From contig CM075103.1 of NCBI GenBank assembly GCA_037576195.1, positions 16,554,001 to 16,618,000 on the forward strand: a stretch of 64,000 nucleotides of DNA, read 5' to 3'. Below the pieces are notes generated by a model. That model had not been told where the DNA came from and did not search any database. It saw nothing but the letters and a program-made list of their open reading frames with translations. The position numbers were made by a program, and so were the translations under genes. The stretch's first letter is position 1; every line of letters begins with the position of its first letter. This DNA is from Phytoseiulus persimilis. Its lineage: Eukaryota; Arthropoda; Arachnida; Mesostigmata; Phytoseiidae. Positions 9,598 to 18,371 of the stretch are shown piece by piece.

Positions 9598-11142
9598 TCG
9601 TGCTGTCTTCGGTCTCACCGCTTTGTGTGCGGGATCCGCTCCGCCTCGATGCTCGCCGCCCGGGGGCTTGGGTCCTTGGTTCCCGTGCCTGCCCGTGGGT
9701 CGGGGGGGTTGTCGCTGCTGCTGTTGTTGCTGCTGACGTTGTTGGCCGCCGGGGGGACCCGTTCGGTGGGTTCCGGCTCTGTCGTCGTCTTCCTCGCGCT
9801 TCGGCCAGTAGTTTTGCCACTGATCTGGCGAGTGCGGTCGGGAGGTGTTTCGCTGCCTCTTAGCGGCGTTTTCACCCGACCGTCTCGGTGGTCGGAGTGT
9901 GCCTCTTTGCTTCGGAGGAGTGATCTGGGCGTGTCTGTCCCAGGTTCGGTCCGGGGCAGACGACGGTCCCGGTTGATCTCTCAGTCCCTTTGCGGGACTG
10001 GGATCCTTGTTTCTGCTGTTGCACCGTGGGCACCTGGCTTGGCCAACTTTGGCAATGGCTTCTTCGAGAGCCTTTTGCTTTTGGTTGGCAAGCTCAAGTG
10101 CCTTTTTACGGTCTTCAGATTTGTTCTGAAAACTCGTGATATACTCTCGGCGCTTTGTACAGAGCAGTTCTCGGTCCGCATCTGTAAGGCAAAGCGCCTC
10201 TTCGACGAATCGTTTCATTCGGTTGAAACAGATTCTGAGACCGATCATGTTGTATCGGATCTCGGTGGGGTCGTCGGGCACGCGGATGTTGGCGTTACGC
10301 GGATCGCCCGATATTAGTCTCAGGTCAATCGGCGTAACGTTCGTGTCCCTGACGGCCGATGATGCCAGGATTTGAGAGTTAACAGCAGCGACATTCGGAG
10401 TCGTGCTGTGCTCTAGCATGGTGCACCACGCCACGGAAAGCACCCCTGGCAGGGTCCTGAGTGTTGCCAGTGGCGTGATGATGCTACTGGCTACCTCTTC
10501 GATGCTTAGTCCGCTCTTTGCGAGCTCGACCAGATCGTTGACACCCACATGGCAGACAATGTGGACTTGTCTGTTGGGGTTCGCCGAGAGGTATTTGCGA
10601 GCTTCGGCGTTCGCTCGCGAGACATTCATGTCGCTCGTGCAAACGAATTGGCCGAACATTGATCGACCTGCGAACTCTGCGAACAGGTCGACGTCGGGGT
10701 GTCCGAACTTGAGCTTCCGGAAGCCCTTATCGCTGTATAGAAGCATACAGGGATTGCTGGTCTCCACGGCCTGCTCTTGTTCTTCTACGCCGACGTCCAT
10801 GCGGCAGAGTGCATTTGCAGCATCCTCAGCCGCCCTGTCGACTTCGTTGCTACTGTGAGATTTTTGAGCTTCTCGTAGCTGAGTTCGCAGCGATTCTAGC
10901 TCGAGTCGTTGCGCTTCGCCCTGTTCGGTTAGGGCTAGCACCATCTGTTCGCTTTTAGCAAGAGCCTCGTAGGCGTGCTCGAGCTTAATTTGGGAGTCCA
11001 AGGCAGCTTGCTCGGAGGTCCCTCGGGCTTCGACTAGTTTGCCCAGTCTCGCCCTCAGTTTCCCGATGGCGCAGCAACCGTTTTCCGCCGCCATCGAAGC
11101 GGCGAATTCGGCGCAGGCCGCGCACGTGCTGGTATCAGTCAT
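9595..11142 (-). CDS. LINE ORF1: coiled coil, SGNH esterase-like domain, CxxC and poly-Gln tail
   Basis: 515 residues. The N-terminus is Cys-rich (STCAACAEF) and followed by a helical, heptad-like region at residues 25-115, suited to self-association. From about 130 to 330 is an SGNH-hydrolase-like fold: LLYSDKGFRKL at the position of the GDS block, CHVGVNDL matching the GxND block near residue 200, and a late PTEIRYN segment where the Asp/His block should be. Esterase domains of this kind mark ORF1 of CR1-group LINEs. A CPRCNSRNK motif near 375 may bind nucleic acid. The tail is Pro/Arg/Gln-rich with a short poly-Gln run. The usual Ser-His catalytic residues are not all evident, so it may bind rather than hydrolyse. 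The start ATG is 14 nt after the stop of the upstream ORF. Confidence 0.8.
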   Translation of the reverse strand: MTDTSTCAACAEFAASMAAENGCCAIGKLRARLGKLVEARGTSEQAALDSQIKLEHAYEALAKSEQMVLALTEQGEAQRLELESLRTQLREAQKSHSSNEVDRAAEDAANALCRMDVGVEEQEQAVETSNPCMLLYSDKGFRKLKFGHPDVDLFAEFAGRSMFGQFVCTSDMNVSRANAEARKYLSANPNRQVHIVCHVGVNDLVELAKSGLSIEEVASSIITPLATLRTLPGVLSVAWCTMLEHSTTPNVAAVNSQILASSAVRDTNVTPIDLRLISGDPRNANIRVPDDPTEIRYNMIGLRICFNRMKRFVEEALCLTDADRELLCTKRREYITSFQNKSEDRKKALELANQKQKALEEAIAKVGQARCPRCNSRNKDPSPAKGLRDQPGPSSAPDRTWDRHAQITPPKQRGTLRPPRRSGENAAKRQRNTSRPHSPDQWQNYWPKREEDDDRAGTHRTGPPGGQQRQQQQQQQRQPPRPTGRHGNQGPKPPGGEHRGGADPAHKAVRPKTAR

Positions 11143-11156
11143 ATCGGAGATCTGAT

Positions 11157-11798
11157 TTACCTTGGACGAAGTCTTCCTTGGAAAACTTCAGACGATGCAC
11201 TTCCCTGGATCGTCCACACACTTTGCTGAGGGATCTCAGCGCGGGGGGGTGGCTTTGTGTGCCTTTTTTTCGCTTTTTTTAAGCGAGCTACGGGGACACG
11301 TGTGTTGATGTTCTCGTAGCAGACGACGATTGTTGTCTTCAAGATTGTTTTCTTGAAGTTTCGGGGTTCACCCTCCCATCTTCGTTGGATTGATCTTTCT
11401 GATGGGAAAACTTCGTGGGTCACTGCCATGTAGTATGACAGTCCGTACAGGTATGCATCGTAACCTGTGAGTGTGTCTGGTCTGAACTCGTCCGTGAGTT
11501 CAGCCTCCGCGATCTTGGTTTGGAACCATTCTCTCAATGGCTCTGGCATGTCCTCCACCCCATCGGACAGGGCTTTCCGATCGATGATGTCCCAGTTGTT
11601 GATATACTGGTCTCCAAGGAAGGTATTTGCATTCTTCCCTGATAAGTGGAGTGGTGAGTCGATCTTGCACTCACCGGATTTGCACCTACATGCCATCACT
11701 CTGTCAAGATCTGTCACTTCAGGGAGGTGTGCGAAGCGCACTGCCAGCTTGTTGTACCGGACACGGTGGGCTGTGATGTCCAACTGTGGTGGGGCCAT
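11157..11798 (-). CDS. Extra first ORF of the LINE, unknown function (213 aa)
   Basis: An intact 213-residue frame just upstream of ORF1 on the same strand, with its TAA only 14 nt before the ORF1 ATG. It is in a different frame. It has a small Cys cluster (CRCKSGECK near residues 37-45), a Tyr-rich middle (YDAYLYGLSYYM) and a Lys/Arg-rich tail (RLKKAKKRHTKPPP) that could bind RNA or act as a nuclear signal. I recognise no family. The tight spacing suggests it belongs to the LINE transcript and that ORF1 is reached by termination-reinitiation. It could also be an unrelated frame preserved by chance, but 213 open codons in a transcript-like arrangement argue otherwise. Confidence 0.55.
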   Translation of the reverse strand: MAPPQLDITAHRVRYNKLAVRFAHLPEVTDLDRVMACRCKSGECKIDSPLHLSGKNANTFLGDQYINNWDIIDRKALSDGVEDMPEPLREWFQTKIAEAELTDEFRPDTLTGYDAYLYGLSYYMAVTHEVFPSERSIQRRWEGEPRNFKKTILKTTIVVCYENINTRVPVARLKKAKKRHTKPPPRAEIPQQSVWTIQGSASSEVFQGRLRPR

Positions 11799-12130
11799 TG
11801 TGAAGTCTACAGGTTTCAGAGCACGAGAATCACTAGTGAAAGTCGACGTCTTACTCCCTTGAGGGTTTTCTTCAGTATGAGCTTGTCTCTGAACTCTTCT
11901 GCTTTATACGAACTGCCCTCTATGGGTCAAAGACCGGGCTGTGGTGTGCCCCTCGGACGGATAGAGGTGGGAAATGCTTGATGCAGACCCGAGGCAGATG
12001 TTTCGCACTCGGGTACTGTGAGACTCGCAAACTCACTAAAACCCATCCTCTTTGCCGCGGAGGGGAGCCGGTATCCCGAAGTTTCTTCAGCCCCTCCCCG
12101 GGAGACTCTGAGGTCTCACTGCGTTATGGT
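11799..12130 (-). other. Probable 5' leader of the CR1-like LINE
   Basis: No credible ORF. It lies between the first LINE ORF and the tail of the next LINE, so it is probably the 5' UTR with an internal promoter. The boundary with the neighbouring element cannot be fixed by eye. Confidence 0.4.
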
Positions 12131-12167
12131 AACTTTGTAACTACCTTACTTATGGTGTGTTGTTGTG

Positions 12168-13102
12168 TTATGCTGATGTGTTAAGGAGGAGTTCTCGCTC
12201 GTATTCTTCTTTTGAGTTTAGGATGGCTGACGCGAAGGAAGAGAATAAGTTCCAGTTTTGAGACTGTTTTGTGATGTGTTCGATGAGATTTTCCGTGTTC
12301 ACTGGGTTGAGACCAAAGCAAGCTTCTCTGTGTCGGGAGAATTTCGAGCAGTGAAACATAGTGTGTTCTGGTGTGTCGTCGTCCCCGCTTCCACAGTGGA
12401 CGCATGTGGGGGAGACTTTCTTGCCTATCCTGAAAAGGTAAGATTGAAAAGCCCCGTATCCCGTGAGGAGTTGTGTCATATGATATGTGAGTTCATCGTG
12501 AGGTCTGTTGTACCAGAGATCGATTTTGGGGATCAGCTTTTTGGTCCATTGTGCTTTCGTGTTCGTGTTGTCCCAGATGATTTGCCACTGCTGAAGGCAG
12601 TGGTCCTCGAGACTGAGCGGATAGTAATCGTCGTTGCTGTTTTGATTGGGAGCCAGGAGTCTTATGTGCCAGGGTATTGTTCTGGCTAGAATTGAAATTG
12701 CTTCCTTTGATACTGTTCGGTAGGCTCTGCAGATTCTAAGGGCTGTGATTCGTTGTGTTTTGTCTATTAGTTGTCTGTAGGTTTTGTGGTGTAGGGAGGA
12801 GGACCATATACTGTGCGCGTAATTTGTGATGGACCATGCTACTGATGAAAGTGTTTTTCTCCTCTCCTCGCCGGCGCCATGTGTTCGTGGCATGAGTGCT
12901 GAGAGTCGGTTTGAGATTTTGGTGGCTTTTTCAGTTGTTCGTTTGAGGTGTATGTTGAAGCTGAGCTTGCTGTCTATGTGTACTCCGAGATATTTGACAT
13001 TTTTGTTGATGTTGATCTGTTGGCCCTCGCAGATGATGGGGAATTGCATGATTTTGTGTTTGCGTGTAATGTATATTGCTTCAGACTTGGATGGGGCAGT
13101 AG
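12168..13102 (-). pseudogene. R1/LOA/Jockey-group LINE, C-terminal part of ORF2
   Basis: An open frame encoding the region after the reverse transcriptase: NVKYLGVHIDSKLSFNIHL, then WSITNYAHSIWSS, then RICRAYRTVSKEAISILART. It ends with a CCHC-type knuckle CVHCGSGDDDTPEHTMFHC. 'AYRTVS.EA' and 'DTPEH.LF.C' are hallmarks of R1/LOA/Jockey-group elements. The frame ends normally at 12168 but its 5' side is cut at 13103, where a copia LTR is inserted. The open frame appears to continue to 13334 only because the LTR happens to be open in that frame. No reverse transcriptase core remains nearby. Confidence 0.85.
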
Positions 13103-13370
13103 TGTTGGATTTTCGTTCCCTGAAGGCAGTCGGCAGACACTGATCTTGAATGTTCTCTGGAAGCTGGAAGATCACGGCACCAAATAAACAGACAGTGTTC
13201 CGGTTAGGGAATGCGTAGCTCCTCGGGAGCGAAGCTTCTTTATTAGCAGTATATATACCAGTAGGGAAAGCGTGAGCTGACCGGGGCCCGGCTCGAAGCG
13301 GGTAGCCTTCGAGCCGAGGCCATCGATGGGACATGTTTCAGATACTGAAGTGTAACGATATTTCTCAACA
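13103..13370 (-). repeat. Copia LTR, probable 3' LTR (268 bp)
   Basis: Starts TGTTGGATTTTC and ends TTTCTCAACA, giving short inverted ends TGTT/AACA. On the minus strand it contains a TATATATA promoter-like word and AATAAA (complement of ctttattagc). It interrupts the LINE tail at 13102. About 215 bp match the LTR at 22850. Confidence 0.8.
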
Positions 13371-13390
13371 CCCTCCCCTAGATGAAACAG
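13371..13390 (-). promoter_or_regulatory. Polypurine tract of the copia element
   Basis: The complement of ccctcccctagatgaaac gives a purine-rich run directly before the LTR on the minus strand. This is where plus-strand DNA synthesis is primed in LTR retrotransposons. A similar tract sits beside the LTR at 5541-5869. Confidence 0.65.
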
Positions 13391-13542
13391 TCTCATACTA
13401 GGGGTAACAATCACTGGTGGTTAGTGATGCTTCATATCGGTGTCCTGCTCTCATGCACTTATCAGCAGGACATAAGTATATGGGGTGTTATTGCCAGGTG
13501 AAACACTGGCCCCGGATTTCCTTGGGAATGGCTCTGTAGCCG

Positions 13543-14170
13543 TCAAAAAAAAAAGCCGTCTGTTTCACATTTCAGTGACTCAGAGTGGTGTTCAGATACA
13601 TAGTCGGGTATTCTTGACATAAGATCTGATAACAATACTCCTCTGACCATAGCCATAAAGTCTTTCTTGTATCTAGGGGTTGTACTTTCCCACATTTTAT
13701 CCAGCACTTTTGAGTGTATGATTCCTTTGTGGCGCCAGTTCTTGACCTCGTGAATTTGTTGGCGAAAGGCTTGCATTACCAATTCGTCGAACTGGGGCCC
13801 GGAATCTCCATAGATGGGCTCCTTGATGAGCTTGTGGTAGGCCTCCTTCACTGGTGGTTTTTGGGCGGCTGATATACCTAGTGCGGAGGTTTACATACCC
13901 AAAGCAGGGTATGACCCATGTTGGTCCGCCGAAGCCAGGGTGACGTCTGAGCCTGCTTGGGTGCATCCTGGTCACTCTGCTGCAATCCCTGCAGCTGTCG
14001 TCCAAACAGGGGAGCGACCAGTGGTCAACACTTATTATTGAGGAATGGTGTGGTGATTTCAAAAAATGTTCCAGGCTAGTTGTATGATATAAATCCGTGT
14101 ATGGAAACACTACCGTAGCTCTGGCATGGAGCACCAACTGTTCAGGGCTCATTTTCTCTAAGTCCAGCAT
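13543..14170 (-). pseudogene. Unknown minus-strand ORF next to the copia 3' LTR
   Basis: Two overlapping minus-strand frames (14170-13697 and 13851-13543) join smoothly if one frameshift near 13860 is allowed, for about 205 residues. The first part has a Cys/His-rich cluster (LPCLDDSCRDCSR) followed by RMHPSRLRRHPGFGG. The second part is helical and basic (EAYHKLIKEPIYGD, RQQIHEVKNWRHKG). I do not recognise a family. Its position, sense to pol and ahead of the 3' LTR, suggests an accessory gene of the composite copia element. Confidence 0.4.
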
Positions 14171-15904
14171 GATGCACTACAGTTGTTGTCGTTGGGGCAC
14201 AAGAGTAATCTGATGCACCAGTTGTCTCCTTTGTGTTCACGCCACAAGTGTTTCAAAAACAGAAAACCGGTGGTGAGGGATGTGAACCACTTCCATGTGG
14301 CCCCTTATTCACCAGATCCGTCATCCACCACTCTTCGTTGAGAGGATTCATCTCATTTGTTCCTCAGCGGGGTTGATCGAAATTCGACCCCTACATCTTT
14401 CTACACTTTACAGCCTTTGCTGTCTACATGTGGCTTTGATCAAGGTGTATACAACGTGCTTGATTCCAACTGTATCATGCTGAGTTCTTGTGAACTCGGC
14501 TGGAACTTTCTCACGGGTCAGTTTCTTGATTCAAGTGCTTCTCACACTTCTCTGATCGTAATTTTCCAAGTTCATTCTGGATTTTGTTTGGTCTGTCTCT
14601 GTGGACTTTGTCACCTGTCGTCTTGGAAGATGTCCTCAGCGTTTCTCGATCGAGGTTCTCTCTCAAATCGTGGATATTTAAGGTCGTACTCGTCTTTTCG
14701 AGTTCATTCTTCCTTCGTCGACTTGCCGAGACTGTTCACCTCCAGTTCCCCGCTGCCACCTCAGGTGTTCAAATTGTACCAGCCTGTTGTCATGGAAGAC
14801 AAGAAGTTCGAACTCGTTCCTAGGCCTCCATCTGAGGTGGTCGCGCCGGCGGTCCCCCGGCCGCCGGATGGGAACCTGGTTATGGTGAACGTCCAGGAAT
14901 CTGCTCTGGCCGCCAATTACGGCAAGTTGGTGTTAGATCGAGTCGTGAACGTGGAGAACAGCATTGAGCTGTGTCGTGAAGAGTCCTTGCAACGCTCTTC
15001 CGAACTCCAGCGAGTGTACGACTTGTTCGGTAAGGTTCATCAGCTGAGTTCTCAGCAAGAGGTTTTCACTGAAAACTACACCAATCTGTTGGCGCAGCTC
15101 AACCTCTTTGCCAAGTCGGTAGTTCAGACTCCCGTGGTCACTGGTGTCATCGAATCTCTGGAATCGATGAAAGCCACCTTGGAGGAACAGAAAGCCACAC
15201 TCCACCTGACTCAACAAGATCAGGCCGGACTGGGCCTTCGTCAGGATTTCATCGCTGGGAGCATGGTATCCCATGATCAGGCTCGTCACCTACAGAGTCT
15301 CATCTCAGAGCTACGTCAGGAGGTGACCTCCAGTTTAAGGTCAGTCACCGAGCGACTGTAACTCCCAGCTCGGTTCCTTCAACCGAGTACGCGCTCTCGG
15401 GCGATATGGACAACATAAAGGATCTTGTTCATAAGATCGATGGTAAAGTCCGTCGGCTAGAAGAGACGGTGAAGGAGAACTTCTCCACCACTGCCGAGCG
15501 CGCAGTTGACTTGGAGTCAACATTCAGGTCCTTTGAATCAAACATCAAAGTCTTGACCGACCAACTGGATTTGAAGTTCCAGTTCCAGGACACTTTCAAT
15601 CAGGAGTTGAAAGCGGAAATTTCAAGAAACTCAGCCAACATCAATCATATTTCCCACGAAATCGATATCGTCAAGTCAGATCAAATCAAGATTTCTTCCG
15701 TGGTCTCAAGAGTGAGTTCATCCACTGATCCACCGACAGAGAGCCCACTCCGCTCTCCGGTGGGAGAGTCCGCTCCTGGGGACTCGATCCCTTCAGGTTC
15801 ACGTGGTGTCCGGGCCGCAATTCAGGCCTTCTTCACTCGATTGGTGGCCTCTACGTACCGACGGAGGTGGGTGCTGTTGATTCTCACAGCATCCCTCCTG
15901 TTTT

Positions 15905-15993
15905 GTGAGTTTTACTGTAACCATTTTCCATCCATTGCGATACTACCGGAATGATCAGATGGGGTAATTTTCTTTTCTTTGGATTGTTTCCAG
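15905..15993 (+). other. Intron 1 of the antisense gene (89 bp)
   Basis: Donor GTGAGT at 15905, pyrimidine-rich tract and acceptor TTTCCAG ending 15993. It removes the stop at 15952 and joins the hydrophobic segment ASLLF to GLIWVLASNG in the matching frame. The junction codon reads TGA in this copy. Confidence 0.55.
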
Positions 15994-17113
15994 GAGGACT
16001 CATCTGGGTGCTCGCCTCGAATGGATGTTCAGGATCCCATACAACCACCCGTCTCACTCCTGGGTCTGCAACCGAAACCAATGCCAGTGGTGGGCAGGGC
16101 TTCACCCCTGCTTCTACCACTCTCGCTCCGTCTTCGGAGGATGATGACTTTACCACTCCATCTCCGACAGTCTCATCGACTTCTTCAACCACTCCTCCTC
16201 GCTTCATCATTTCCACCAGAGCATATTGGTCACTTCATTTCACATTCGCAACGGTTCGGACATTGTCGCTCTCGTGATGTTTCCTCGTGTTCTCTACAGT
16301 GTCGGGGGTTTCCCTCGTGCTTTGATGGTTGTGGTCATTCTGACCATTTTAGCCCACGTTTTCCAGGGGCTCTCATTCACTTGGTCCTCATCCCACCGGT
16401 TTGAGCACTTTCCATGTCTAAGCCATCCAGCAGAGAGCATCCACGGTGCTCAGTCAATGCTGGCTTCATGGGCCGACATTCCCCAGCTTGAGACAAGCTA
16501 TGTCTCACCATCGTTTTCACACCGTCAGGAATCATCTTCTGTCTCTGACGTGACTCCTGTACTTCTTTCTAGCGAGACCTTCCTAGAGCTATCATTTGAT
16601 TCTTCCTCTGTCGTTCAGAGAGTGGTTTCCTCTGGGTTGCCACTGACTCCACTATACGATGCTTCTTCCGAGAGTGACGGTGTTGCGACCCCTGTTCTCA
16701 TTAGTCCAACTCGAACGTTGCGATCTGTATCCGCATCGCTCCCAAGTTCATTCTCTCGCCATGAGTCGGACTCTCTTCAATCGTCCCGTGATGCAGCTCT
16801 CGAAGCGTACATCCGGGATAACGAATTCTTTCTTGGATAGAGTCGGGTCGTGCAGGGGCATATTGATTTCACATCAAGGCTCCATGCCGACTTAGCCAAA
16901 TTCCGCTCTGGCACGAATACGGCTACAGTCCGAGCATCTTCTACTCAGACTCCGATCCACTCTCGAACAACGAACTATCAACCCGAGAGCACCTCAGAGA
17001 TGCCTCTGTCGATAATCAAACCTGTTCTTCTTCCGACCATCTCCCTCCCTGAGTTGATTTCCTCGTCCCTTTCAATTTTGAAGTCGTCAGGAATTTCTTC
17101 AATGGGAGAGTCG

Positions 17114-17200
17114 GTGAGTTCTCTTGATTATTTTGAATAGTGAGATCCTATGTTTTTTTTTTTCTTTTGCTATGTGACTTTCCACGTTTTTGTTTTCCAG
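17114..17200 (+). other. Intron 2 of the antisense gene (87 bp)
   Basis: Donor GTGAGT directly after MGES, a long T-rich tract, and acceptor TTTTCCAG ending 17200. Both flanking exons are in phase 0, so the frame is kept. The donor, tract and acceptor are all strong, making this the best intron in the window. Confidence 0.7.
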
Positions 17201-17934
17201 ATTTTTCCTGCTGTTATCTTGGTTTCCTCAACCGTCGTCCCTGGGTCAGTCCTGAGTTCTCAGGTGCTGTTACCTACTCTCAGTACGGCCGTCATTCCAA
17301 CGGAGGCATCTGCTGATGATACGCCTCACTACGAATGGATTGAGCAATCCGTTGCCGAGGAAACCGATCTGGATCTGAGCGTCGAGGAATCGAAACCGAA
17401 GCGAGTCAACTCGAGCACTACACCAGCACCCCCTTCGAGCACCCTCTCGACCTCCACAATTACAGCTGATACCACTACTCCAACTCCGACGGACGCCACT
17501 GCGTCTCCGACAACAGAGTCAGACAGCAGCAGCTCATCGTCTGACGACGACAGCACCACCGGGTTCAGTGCTCCGAATGCAGCTACCGACCTACCGGCTG
17601 ATGACGTCACCACCACGGAAGTTTGGTCCATGGGACTTCCCATCCCCACCAGGAGGTACCGAGGTGCCATATTAGAGTACAATCGACTCTGCAAGTCAGT
17701 GCTGGACAGAAAGTGTATTCTAGTCCAGAGATCCACTCCTTTGCGGCTCGAACTTCTCGTATACCAGTATGTTGGAAACGAGGAGTTCGCTGCTGTCTCG
17801 GAGCATATGAAATTTCAAGGATCATGCACTGGATTTACATGGTCCCATGCTTAGTAATAAATTCGAATGCCAATACCTTAGGGGTACCGGATTGGAAGTC
17901 TTTATTTGGCATTGAAGAGCCAATTCTTAGAGAT

Positions 17935-18371
17935 TCAAATGTTCTCAATCGTGGGCTGATATGGTGACTCGATGCCGCTTGGGCGATCGTCCGTGGTGGG
18001 TTGTGTTCTACTCAACTGCTGGTACTGCCTCCGCCGCCATGTTTGGATCAGGCATGTGATGCTGTTAGAGCAGGCATACATCACAACAAGTGTAGTGAGT
18101 GATGCCGCGTAGATCAGGAGGAAGTTTGTTCTTTTCGATGGAACGGGTGTAGGTGCTGGTGGTTTTTGATGTGTATAGTTATAGAAGTCAATCCAGATAC
18201 TGGTTCCGCCAAACGTTGTTCCATTCGGTAACAGGCAGGCTACACCAGGGGACGCTTTCTCGATGCAGGTCTGGTTGCTTATCAAGAAGTCACACGGGAA
18301 GAATTCTGGACTCATTTCGAATATGGTACAGGGTTGTCCCTCTCGGATGCAAGTGTTCGCAGTCGGATAAA
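17935..18371 (-). CDS. Membrane-anchored Cys-rich ORF downstream of copia pol (envelope-like by layout)
   Basis: The named ORF begins at ATG 18315, overlapping the pol stop region by four bases, and is open upstream to about 18371. There a splice-acceptor-like ACCTCAG precedes the frame, so a spliced product is possible. The visible protein has several Cys (FFPCDFL, NQTCIEK, VACLLPNGTTFGG) and N-glycosylation sites (NQT, NGT, NYT), a Pro-rich stalk, one transmembrane helix (NFLLIYAASLTTLVVMY) and a basic cytoplasmic tail. This type I membrane layout, directly after pol, resembles retroviral or errantiviral env placement. No env family was recognised by sequence, so it could equally be a captured cellular receptor fragment. 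Confidence 0.45.

Larger units (their letters stand above)
6203..12130 (-). mobile_element. CR1-like non-LTR retrotransposon (LINE), nearly complete
   Basis: A minus-strand LINE of about 5.9 kb. It has a 5' leader (about 12130-11799), a short first ORF (11798-11157), ORF1 with coiled coil and esterase-like domain (11142-9595), ORF2 with endonuclease and reverse transcriptase (in frame down to 6274), a short 3' UTR, and a 3' end in a hexameric tandem repeat (6203-6220). An esterase-type ORF1 plus a short-repeat 3' end is characteristic of CR1-group LINEs. All three ORFs are open over their full length, so this is the least damaged element here. The exact 5' end is uncertain because it abuts another LINE tail. 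Confidence 0.8.
14792..17854 (+). pseudogene. Spliced gene antisense to copia pol: coiled coil, TM segment, Ser/Thr-rich region
   Basis: A plus-strand gene inside the LTR-bracketed copia unit, in the opposite orientation to pol. The likely start is the ATG at 14792 (MEDKKFELVPRPP). Helical heptad-rich sequence follows to about 15780, with a frameshift near 15340 and restart-like MDNIKDLVHKID. A basic-flanked transmembrane segment (YRRRWVLLILTASLLF) lies at about 15865-15904. Then comes an intron (15905-15993), a Thr/Ser/Pro-rich mucin-like stretch, and a second hydrophobic segment (LMVVVILTILAHVF) near 16325-16365. After a second intron (17114-17200, phase 0 on both sides) an acidic, Ser-rich exon runs to the stop at 17854. 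A TGA falls on the first splice junction and an in-frame TAG lies at 16838. I recognise no family; a membrane-anchored coiled-coil protein is as far as the sequence goes. Confidence 0.5.

Noticed and set aside
9625..10317. Plus-strand ORF of 230 codons
   Set aside because: Antisense shadow of LINE ORF1; Leu- and Gly-rich sequence arises from the complementary Gln/Pro-rich region.
12168..13334. A single 388-codon ORF
   Set aside because: The N-terminal 77 codons are copia LTR sequence; only 13102-12168 is LINE coding sequence.
14357..14791. Open frame upstream of the antisense gene's ATG
   Set aside because: Compositionally pyrimidine-rich and without motif; more likely a 5' UTR or intron than coding.
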